Part shown: positions 56,445 through 64,000 of the stretch, piece after piece
Layout of the letters: each line of letters begins with the position of its first letter
Numbering within the stretch: the first letter of the stretch is position 1
From: Mytilus californianus
Lineage: Eukaryota > Mollusca > Bivalvia > Mytilida > Mytilidae
Direction: 5' to 3'
Assembly (NCBI RefSeq): GCF_021869535.1
Contig: NW_026262701.1
Span: 1,813,501 to 1,877,500 of the forward strand
Length of the DNA stretch: 64,000 nucleotides
Made by a program: the position numbers and the translations under genes
The notes under the pieces: generated by a model
What the model saw: only the letters and a program-made list of their open reading frames with translations
The model's database searches: none
Told to the model about the DNA's origin: nothing

Positions 56445-56560
56445 TATGACGTCTTGAAAGGCCATTTTATTTTATGGCTATGCCTATGGCGCCTGCGTCG
56501 CAATAAGGCGTCAAGCATGTCAAAGCAAAAAAAATAAAATAGCCTTTCAAGACGTCATAT
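56445..56560. mobile_element. Short MITE with about 27-bp inverted ends
   Basis: TATGACGTCTTGAAAGGC and an ATTTTATTTTA run at the left return in reverse as AAAATAAAATAGCC and TTTCAAGACGTCATA at the right. The 116-bp unit has a GC-richer centre (GGCGCCTGCGTCGC) and no coding. Confidence 0.85.
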
Positions 56561-56879
56561 ATATTTGGACTAGGGACCAGTTGGTTAGAACCTTTCCTTT
56601 TTTTTGCTGATTAATGCTTTTGAATAGGGACACATGGATGAACCTCCCTTTTTATCCTCCTAAGAACCACCATCCTCCCCCCCTTTTTTTTAAATTGGCT
56701 AGATCCATCCCTGTCATAATTAACTAATTTATTTTTGTAGTTTACCTGACCCTTTTGGAATTAGTTGTCATTACAAAAGTCAGTATTCTTATGATAGGGT
56801 TAGTGTGGTTCCTCCATCACTATCAGCTTTTCACCTTTTGGAGTTTTGCCTAAATGTCAGCAGGACGATCTTTGAATCC

Positions 56880-57240
56880 ACACTTTGTTGAATAGTCCCG
56901 CCAATATATCCCCAAAACGTCTCTGTGCCATCGGCATGGACATATTGACAATTTCATAGCAGCACGATCAACAGAAAGCAATGTCACTTATGTGTATAAA
57001 ATACTAGTAGTCCTCCTGGAACATGTGGAAAGTTTGATAAACAGGCCTCACTGCCCTCAGTGCGGTGGATAAATTCAAGGTGGTGGTGGTGTCCTTTGTA
57101 CAAAGATAAACCTTGCCTAACAGATGAGTTGTATAGGGTTTTGATTGTCCACAACAACCTCCAAGATTAGAAAAATCGGACCGAACAGAGACGTCTGATT
57201 TTCATAACTGGAAGCTGCCATATTGCCAGTGAAAGATTTC
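56880..57240 (-). other. Unclassified, relatively GC-rich block
   Basis: Minus strand has an ATG at about 57221 (MAASSYENQTSLFG) in a plausible start context, then a stop after 34 codons. Further along are CACCACCACCACC and GTGAGGCCTG-type words, and an open stretch RRFGDILAGLFNKVW near 56910. No coherent exon set emerges. It might be a 5' exon, a retrocopy scrap or a SINE. Confidence 0.25.
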
Positions 57241-58324
57241 CACTAAGGGAGACAATTCAACCACAAAAATAACTTGAGGCTACCTTTGGGTAACTTAAAG
57301 TTAAATTTTGCAAATTAACAAAAAAAAAAAACAAACATTTAGCCAGAAATATTTTTCAACATAAAATAAATCAATTTTAGCCCAGTTACCACCTACTTTA
57401 AGCAATTTTAGTTAAATAACAAGAAACAAAAACAATTAGAATTATTGCATTTTATGGTTATTTTAATAGTATTTTTGATCAACTTTCCATTATTTGCCAA
57501 GCTGAAAATTTTTACCTGTCTTAGAACTGATATACACCTTTCACAATATTATAAAAGTTAAGAATAAAAAATATGATCTTGAGAGGAAACTGCTATTGAG
57601 TACATGTAGTATATACAAGTTGTTTATAACATCTGTTGCGCGAACTTTCTGGCAACCTGCCAAAAGGTCCGAAATTCTCAAAAAGCTATTTTTTTGGTTT
57701 AAAACTAATGTTCCTTCACAATATGGTAAAAATAATATTTCATTTAAATGCTATATCAATTATCCAGACCCTTAAAAAGTGCCTAAATAAGGTGTATTTT
57801 CTAGCCATTTTTTAAAATAATTCACTAATATGCAAATCAGGCGGTTTAATGGAAAATAGCGCAAATTAACAACAAAAATTTTTTTTTTATCTTAACTCCT
57901 GAACACCTAAAGTTTTTGGAAATATATATAATTTTGGCAAGTTGTAACTACCAATTTGGACGAAATTTGGGATTTTGCATGGTTTTATGGCAGACTGGCT
58001 CTTAAACGTACCTGTCAGAGTTATGAAAATCACTGGGACAAAGTCTGATTTTGATGTTTTCTTGAATTGGGTCCTATGCCAGGTCGGATCAGTTCTAAAG
58101 CCTACAGCAGCTTAATTGTGACCTATCAAAACGACTGGTTATCACGTACACCCATCTGTATTGATGGGCTACGGTTGTTATGTCAGCACTTAATATTATG
58201 ATGTTTATTGTATGCTACGTCTTCCGCAGGAATAGGTTACCTTAATCCGAATTTTGCAAAACCTTTCGAAATATCAGTGCTCTTTAGCTTCGTACTTTAC
58301 TTGAACTTCTTAGCTGTTCACGCG

Positions 58325-58380
58325 GCACTGATACTGTAGACGAAACGCGTGTCTGGGGTACATTTTGTTGTACCTGGTAT
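58325..58380 (+). repeat. R3 core fragment
   Basis: TGTAGACGAAACGCGTGTCT and a CCTGGTATATATAATGAG ending, a truncated relative of R3. Confidence 0.55.
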
Positions 58381-59029
58381 ATATAATGAGTTTATTGTAT
58401 ACTTGTATAAGGTTACATATTGGGAACACTAGGAAGGCAGCGTCTCAAAATCAGCAAACAAAAACCAAGAAAATAAGGAATCCTCCAATGGTTGCGGTTG
58501 AAGATATTGTAATGCTGACATTTTTTAACACTTTATATGAATTGTGTTTCAGTCTTTAAAATAAAGAGCAAAAACTTACTTTGTAAAAAAATGTAATTTT
58601 AGGGCAATAAGTCATCTGTTAAGTTTTGAGAAAGCAGCAGTAGGTAGAAATTGACTCTCTTGTGATTTTGGCTCTATCAGATTCAGTTATTTCTATTTTG
58701 TTATTAATAGACATTAAATACATTTTCACCGAATTGTTTTTGTTTACAATGGTTGTCATGTTTGTTTGCAGGCAGACATAAAACAAAACACACAAAGTTT
58801 AAACAAAATAACATTCAGATCCAAAGTTTGGCTAAATTTTATAGAACATTCAGATAACATGATTAATTGTAGAACCACTAAATCAATTTCAAAAAAATAT
58901 GAAAGGCCATATCATCCGAACAATGTTGGATTACTGACTTCTGGTTTTGGATAGATAGATACGTATGATATTTGACGGGAATAATTATGTCGATGAGTTA
59001 TCCACCTTTTAAAATACATAGGACAGTAA

Positions 59030-59310
59030 TGTGCCTTTTTGTGCTTCTTTGTTTGTTTTATAGTGATTAAAATAATAACACAATGTTGACTGCTGTACCC
59101 CTGATTTTGACATTTTTTACCTATTATGTCTGATTGTTTTGTTCACACATCGTTGTTGATATAATGGAATTTGATGCGACTGTCATACTAGTGAGAGGTT
59201 CAGCTAGCTATAAAATCAGGTTCAATCCACATTGTTATCCATTTGTTTGATGTGTTTGAGCGTTTGATTTTGCCATTTAATTAGGGACTTTCATTTTTGA
59301 GTTCAGTACT
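59030..59310 (+). repeat. Repeat R6 copy downstream of TIR-STING exon 3
   Basis: TGTTGACTGCTGTACCCC, TGATGCGACTGTCATAC and AGGTTCAATCCAC. It lies at the start of intron 3 of the gene. Confidence 0.7.
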
Positions 59311-59413
59311 TTTTATGCAACGGTACAATTACACAACGATTAAAAATATGAAGACAATGGATCATCAGATCAAGAACGAAGCGCAACTTTTCCCAATGTA
59401 AACATATATTTAC

Positions 59414-59616
59414 CGTATTTTCATCGTCATGTAACTGGTATGCAGTTAACTGGTAGGATCTTTGGGATCCTTTTGTTGGTGTTGTGTCTGTTAATTTGCT
59501 GACGTCTTTTAAATTTGCCTCTATTTTGCAGCTTTCTGGGACGACAATAAACAGCTTTTTTTCAAAGTTATTGATTCCGCGATCTTTCATTATTTCTGCC
59601 CTTTTTCGTTTCACCT
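59414..59616 (-). CDS. STING1: TIR-STING exon 3: core of the ligand-binding domain
   Basis: 203 bp with acceptor TTATTTCGTAG|AG and donor ACG|GTAAAT. It encodes residues 216-282: VKRKRAEIMKDRG, then KKLFIVVPESCKIEANL (compare human RLYILLPLDCGVPDNL) and QRSYQLTAYQLHDDENT (compare DRVYSNSIYELLENG). R267 and Y269 line up with human R238 and Y240, which contact cyclic dinucleotide. The loop between the two segments is about nine residues shorter than in human STING and lacks the R-A-G-I stretch with R232. The visible ORF runs past the donor to 59303, but that tail is intron. Confidence 0.87.
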
Positions 59617-59888
59617 CTACGAAATAACAAATGGAAATTGCAAAGAAAATTAGGTTGATTGACTGCCAGTTGATTCACAACTTGTAATGTTGTTAAAATA
59701 TAAATTATCGCTATTTCACGAAATTTTCCTTTGATCTTGTTAATGACTGATAATTTCCATTCTCATCACAGAATTTGAAATTGCCTTTCAATATCATCAT
59801 TGTCGTGAAATTGCTTGGACTTATGTTGAGAAAATAATTGTGTGGAGTTCAAGATTACGTATTCGTTACAGAAAATAAAATAAAAATA

Positions 59889-60215
59889 AGACTTCTCTTA
59901 TACTGAGTTTTACTGTGCGTACTGTTGTGCGTTTGTTTTTTCCACATTGGCTAGAGGGTCAGGAGCCTCTGGCCTTTGTTAGTCTTGTATCATTTTTAAT
60001 GATAGTTTCCTGTTTATAATTTGGAGTTTAGTATGACGTCCATTATCACTGAACTAGTATACATATTTGTTTAGGGGCCAGCTGAAGGATGCCTCCTAAA
60101 GCGGGAGTTTTTCGCTGCATTGAAGACCCATTGGTGGCATTCGGCTGTTGTCTGCTCTATGGTCAGGTTGTTGTCTATTTGAAACATTCCTCATTTCCAT
60201 TCTAAATTTTATCAT
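59889..60215 (+). repeat. R1-type Penelope tail in TIR-STING intron 2
   Basis: CTGAGTTTTACTGTGCGTAC, ACATTGGCTAGAGG, the R1 core and ACATTCCTCATTTCC in the same order as 34160-34545. No RT part, so a 5'-truncated copy. Confidence 0.75.
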
Positions 60216-60319
60216 CATAGAAGTGCGTCATTGTTTGTGATGATCAGTGGCGTCTGTCGTTGTTGAAAGATGTTTGTTGTTTTCTGTGGTTTGATTTAAT
60301 CCTGGTATCTATAATGAGT

Positions 60320-60705
60320 TTATTTGCATGTTATGTTGACTACTATATTAATTGTGCTTTCAGTTTCTCAGTGATGAGTGTTTTTGCGTATTTTGTGCTG
60401 TATTTCTGTCACGTAGTGTTGTCATTTAAGCTATATGTTTTTTGAACATTGCCATAAAAGCGGGAGGTTTGGCAAGCCCTTTAACCAGGATCAACCAAAC
60501 ATTTTTTCGTTAAATGTCCTATACCAAGTCAGAAATACGGCTGACTTTACCGAATAGTTCGTTTCATTGTATGTTGGCGTTTGTTTGTGTTGCACTTCAG
60601 TGTTCCTGTTGTTCTTTTGTTTTCCTCGGTTTTGGTTTGTTACCTGAAATTGTTGTCTCTAAATCGATTTATGTCTCTTAAACACCGGTATAATACTGTT
60701 GCCTG
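60320..60705 (+). repeat. R5 copy, right half only, in TIR-STING intron 2
   Basis: GTTGTCATTTAAGCTATAT, GCGGGAGGTTTGGCAAGCC, ATACCAAGTCAG and CCGGTATAATACTGTTGCC follow the order of 61790-62085. It ends just before exon 2. Confidence 0.7.
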
Positions 60706-60724
60706 TACTTATATCATAGCTAAC

Positions 60725-60835
60725 CTGGCAAAACCTTGTTAAGGTAATTGACTGCATAACCCCATGCCAATCCAACTGCAGCTTCTCCTGGTCTCAGATA
60801 TAAATCTGCCGACCTATCCAGTTCGACGTCCGAAC
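60725..60835 (-). CDS. STING1: TIR-STING exon 2: linker and first STING helix
   Basis: 111 bp, too short for a simple ORF scan. Acceptor ATTTCTAG|GT, donor CCAG|GTTAGC. It encodes a short linker (residues 179-198) and then VGLAWGYAVNYLNKVLP. This matches the human STING segment around residues 158-172 (GLAWSYYIGYLRLILP): human Ser162 is Gly here, while the positions of Tyr163 and Tyr167 keep Tyr. The split Gly codon with exon 1 and the split Glu codon with exon 3 both resolve in frame. Confidence 0.87.
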
Positions 60836-61269
60836 CTAGAAATGTTAAATGCAACAATGATTGTTTTTTTAAAGTAACGAAAGTTGACTTTTACTATTAA
60901 CAAAACGTACATACGATTTTGTGTATCTGTTGAACTACAAATGCTAAGTTTCCGTAAAAGCAACGAAAATATTACAATAGAAAAAGTGTATTTATGTATC
61001 GTGATGGTGAACTTTGAAGACATACGATAATATGATGAAAAGTTTAGATATTAGATTTTAGTTTGGTTCAACGAAATTTATACGATATATTTGGTTTACA
61101 GTTTGATTTAGAAGAAACACCGACATAGCTAGATAATACAATCAATTATCTAATTACTACCACAATTTGATATCAATAAGTATTGTAATTTTCATTGTTA
61201 ATAATAAATGTAATACCAGTATTACAAATCTAATCTTAAATCAATCCTTATTCTATCGTATTTTTGGGA

Positions 61270-62090
61270 AATATTTTTACAAATTCAAATGTGACGTCAC
61301 TTTGTGTGTGTTTTTAGAATTTCAAATTTAACGTCACTTTGTGCGTTGAGGCTTTGGGTAACTCGGCTGTGTATTTTTATGTGCTAGATTAGGTTGTTTT
61401 ATGTAATGTATCCGTTTTTATTCTGTAGTTAGTCACCACTTCAGTTTTATCATGTATATCTATTATATAGTCATTTTTTTATAAAATTTACGGTTTGCAA
61501 AAGTATGAATTATTCTAAATAATAAGGATGTTCTTATCCCAGGCAGAAAACCCTAGCCGTATTGGGCACAACTTTTTTGGAACGTTTGGTCCTCAGTGCT
61601 CTTCAACTTTGTACTTGTTTTGCCTTTCGAACTTTTTTCGTCCGAGCGTCACTGGTTAGTCTTGTGTTGACGAAACGCACGTCTGGCGTATTAAATTTTA
61701 AACCTGGTACTTTTTGTTAGCTATTATTCGTGTGTTTCTCTGTCCTATATGTTCTCCCATTTATTTGTATTGTAGTCTTGTCATGTAATGTTGTCATTTT
61801 AATGTTATATTTAACATTGACATTACAGCGGGAGGTTTGGCATGCCACAAAACCAGGTTCAACCCACCATTTTTTTTCTTAAAATGTCCTGTTCCAAGTC
61901 AGGAAAATGGCCATTGTTATATTATAGTTCGTTTCTATGTGTGTTACATTTTATTGTTGTGTTTCTGTTGTGTCGTTGTTCTCCTCTTATATTTGATGCG
62001 TTTCCCTCAGTTTTAGTTTGTAACCCGGATTTGTTTTTTTCTCTATCGATTTATGAGTTTCGAACAGCGGTATACTAATGTTGCCTTTAT
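61270..62090 (+). repeat. R5 copy in TIR-STING intron 1
   Basis: Nearly full-length relative of 20761-21575, including the R3-type core (GACGAAACGCACGTCTGGCG) and the AACAGCGGTATACTAATG end. It takes up most of intron 1. Confidence 0.75.
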
Positions 62091-62153
62091 TTACATGTAA
62101 GTTCTATAAGATAATATGAGAACAAATAACTAACAATGAACAATGAAAATTAC

Positions 62154-62685
62154 CGCTCAAAACTTTGAACAAAGTGTGAACTATATCTGTGGTGATGTCA
62201 CTGTAAGGAATGCAGGTAACCCATCTTAGATCATCATTTATGTGCAATTCATCGCTTTTATTGACAACGGCAACTGTTTGGACTTTTCTTGATTCAAGTA
62301 TACTTTTCAATGCAGCAGCAATTGTGAAGGACATCAACGTTTTGTTCTCCGACCATATGCCTTTTGACATTTTATCAAACCAACCCTTTTCTGGTGTTGG
62401 AGAATCCTGTTTCTCGTCTAAAAGCACAACCCAGCGGCATTTAGTTGCAGCGAATTTTAAGGTTTCCAACCAGTCCTGTCCTAAACAATCTTTCTCCGAC
62501 AAAATTTGCAGGTTCTTTTTTTTTAATTCTTGACTGATTTCTTCCACTGCTTGCATTTGCAACTTATCGTTGCTGTTGGCAAGTGAAGATTGAGCAACAA
62601 AAGCATCAAATTCATATACGACGTCTTTGTTTTCTTCTGCCGACAGTAGTTTTTTTTCCATCAATGAAGGTCGCGGTATCTTCAT
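62154..62685 (-). CDS. STING1: TIR-STING exon 1: TIR domain
   Basis: Encodes 177 codons plus one base. The TIR fold is visible as box 1 YEFDAFVAQSS (residues 24-34), helix AVEEISQELKKKN, box 2-like LSEKDCLGQDW (62-72), strand CRWVVLLDEKQ (83-93) and later strand TVAVVNKSDELH (137-148). The first Met after an in-frame upstream TAA is at 62685, so this could be the first coding exon. An acceptor-like AG shortly after that Met (near 62680) leaves room for an upstream exon. The donor is GCG|GTAATT at 62153. TIR domains make protein contacts or, in some families, cleave NAD; which applies here cannot be read from sequence alone. Confidence 0.85.
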
Positions 62686-62699
62686 AAAATAATATAACG

Positions 62700-63600
62700 A
62701 AATGAAAATAATGAATTAGAATAACAAATGCGCATCTTGCATAGTAATGTTTACTAAATAGAGAATACGATGCATTTAATGAGAAAAAATTGAGTCAAAT
62801 ACAAATGGAAAAAAGTTAATAATATTTCAAAAAATCAGATAGTAAAAAAAAGAAGATGTGGTAATATTGTCAATGAAACAATTCTTCACAAGAAACCAAA
62901 ATGACACAGAAATTAACAACTGTAGGTCTGTTTATGTTTTATTTTTGCTTAAACAATGTTAAATCGTTAATATCAACAGTGTGTATTTATACTGACAATC
63001 AAAAAGTACATATAATTAACAATTGTCTAAAATAAAACTATATTACAGCTATGTGTTTATGTATTAGAGCACATTCGAGACATAGTTGTTACTTAAAACA
63101 GCAAAGGCTGTTCTCAGTTTCAAATACGTCATAAGCATTTTCACAAGCCAAGTTTTCACGTATTCTTGAAATATTCAAATATACAATTCATATATAAAAC
63201 CTTTTTTTATTAGAGATAATTAATCCGTTTCATTCCCTTATAGACAATGATCGAAGATCAATTCCATGTTGTACTGGTATGTCCGATTTTTACAGATATA
63301 AGCAGACATTGTTTTTACCATTATGGTGTCAAAGCCTTTCCGAATATCTTTTTTGATATAAATACACAATTCTCCAGATCACTTTCCACTTCTTGGAGAT
63401 AAGGGCCTAATTGATGTAATCCCATCAATTATTTTTAGACAATTTGCAAATCACAATGATTTTTTTAGACAGATAGAATATATCATTATCCGAGACCGAT
63501 TAACAAACCCTGAGTCCTCAAATAATAAAATCTATTCATTATATACCAATTGATATTCGATCATCATCTCTATTTTATTATTTACTGATACAAATTAGTT
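62700..63600. other. Upstream flank of the TIR-STING exon
   Basis: AT-rich, no gene seen. It contains a reverse R2 fragment (62850-62935, AAGAAGATGTGGTAATATTG). A promoter for TIR-STING could lie here, but I see no reliable core element. Confidence 0.4.
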
Positions 63601-63607
63601 AACACAA

Positions 63608-63960
63608 AAATCTATGATAAACGGGACGATTTCAACTTCCCAATTATCAATTTACCATTTCTCAGCAGGAACATACCCTCTGCCACTTCGTATGGTGTTT
63701 ACATATCTCAGTTGATACGTTATGGTCGTGCATGTTCACACTATACGGACTTCATATACAGGAGTGTGATCCTAATTCAGAAACTGCTCCAACAAAGTTA
63801 TGAGGAGGAAAGATAAAAAATGACACTCCGTACATTTTATGGACAACATCACGAATATTTTGATCCATACGATGTGTCTTTGTCCAAACTAACTAAGGAC
63901 ATTTTCACACGTGTTAGATTGTGGTTTGTCAACACGTCGTTTGGTCTGATCTTTTAATTA
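63608..63960 (+). pseudogene. Penelope-type RT C-terminal region at the window edge
   Basis: Plus strand: YDKRDDFNFPIINLPFLSRN, then SATSYGVYISQLIRYGRACS and, across a frameshift, LRTFYGQHHEYFDPYDVSLS. It is closest to the lineage at 41.9 kb or 33.4 kb. The final 60 bases resemble R7. Dead fragment. Confidence 0.82.
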
Positions 63961-64000
63961 CCGAACGTGACTTATTCCCGATTTTGACTGTTTTGCTGAG

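Larger units (their letters stand above)
51913..58005. repeat. Inverted repeat pair (TTAAGAGCCAGTCTG) around gene fragments
   Basis: Left arm 51913-51946 and right arm 57972-58005 (reversed) share TTAAGAGCCAGTCTG, TAAAA and CATGCAAAAT with few differences. A third, weaker relative (GTCTGCCATAAAGAG, CATGCAAAACGG) is at 53381-53411. The pair could be ends of one 6.1-kb unit or two independent copies of a small repeat. No flanking duplication is seen, so I favour the second reading slightly. Confidence 0.45.
50338..62685 (-). other. STING1: TIR-STING gene (four exons found, 3' end not found)
   Basis: Predicted minus-strand gene joining a TIR domain to a STING-type cyclic-dinucleotide sensor. 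Exons: 62154-62685, 60725-60835, 59414-59616, 50338-50515. Introns of 1318, 1108 and 8898 bp all begin GT and end AG, and codon phases agree at each join (Gly, Glu and a clean boundary). The 341 codons read so far give TIR (about residues 22-175), a 20-residue linker, and a STING ligand-binding domain from residue 199. No transmembrane helices occur, unlike vertebrate STING. STING proteins bind cyclic dinucleotides and trigger innate immunity. TIR-STING fusions are known in oysters and some bacteria. A further exon starting in phase 1 is expected below 50337. Confidence 0.88.

Noticed and set aside
51913..58005. A single 6.1-kb transposon bounded by the TTAAGAGCCAGTCTG arms
   Set aside because: No target duplication, arms only about 33 bp and a third partial copy inside; kept only as a possibility.
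58766..58954. Plus-strand ORF after an acceptor-like TTTGTTTGCAG, faintly like a BED zinc finger (SKVWLNFIEHS)
   Set aside because: The second cysteine of the expected C-x-x-C is absent and no histidines follow; no other hAT part nearby.
59303..59413. C-terminal part of the 103-codon ORF containing TIR-STING exon 3
   Set aside because: It lies beyond the consensus donor at 59413; the next exon with matching phase and STING content is at 50515.
1..64000. tRNA, rRNA, CRISPR arrays, bacterial operons
   Set aside because: None seen: no tRNA-like T-loop with a folding context, no regularly spaced repeats with unique spacers, and the coding style is animal.

Overview
The window looks like nuclear DNA of a bivalve mollusc, most likely a mussel (Mytilus-like). 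It is AT-rich, has short exons split by introns, and is packed with retroelement debris of types I associate with bivalves: Penelope-type reverse transcriptases, DIRS-order, BEL/Pao and Ty3/gypsy elements, and small TIR or SINE-like repeats. The species is inferred from the repeat content, not proven. There are no operons, CRISPR arrays or bacterial genes.

The main host gene is on the minus strand between about 50.3 and 62.7 kb. Four exons (62154-62685, 60725-60835, 59414-59616, 50338-50515) join with exact GT-AG borders and matching codon phases. They encode an N-terminal TIR domain followed, with no membrane segments, by a STING-type cyclic-dinucleotide-binding domain, i.e. a TIR-STING protein. 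The end of the protein was not found. Intron 3 is nearly 9 kb, full of repeats, and holds exon-like pieces of other genes on both strands.

Left part (0-7.2 kb): small repeats, a tandem duplication and a dead LINE. 7.28-12.22 kb: an apparently intact, recent DIRS-order tyrosine-recombinase retrotransposon on the minus strand with perfect split direct repeats (A1 ... B1A2 ... B2). 12.2-24 kb: mostly non-coding, with a LINE interrupted by another repeat and Penelope-type fragments. 24.06-31.49 kb: an older element with inverted, repeat-rich ends, split by a BEL/Pao retrotransposon that still has both LTRs, a 5-bp target duplication and a decayed gag-pol. 32.1-32.6 kb: a PIF/Harbinger transposase remnant.

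33-51 kb: Penelope-type RT fragments in both orientations (one with a 29-base C tract in its coding region), two gypsy fragments lying head to head, MITEs, and two insertions of one SINE-like repeat, each flanked by a 6-bp target duplication. 51-64 kb: the TIR-STING locus plus repeats.

Most apparent ORFs are shadows or fragments of these repeats. The four TIR-STING exons and the two DIRS ORFs are the only coding sequences I consider clearly intact.
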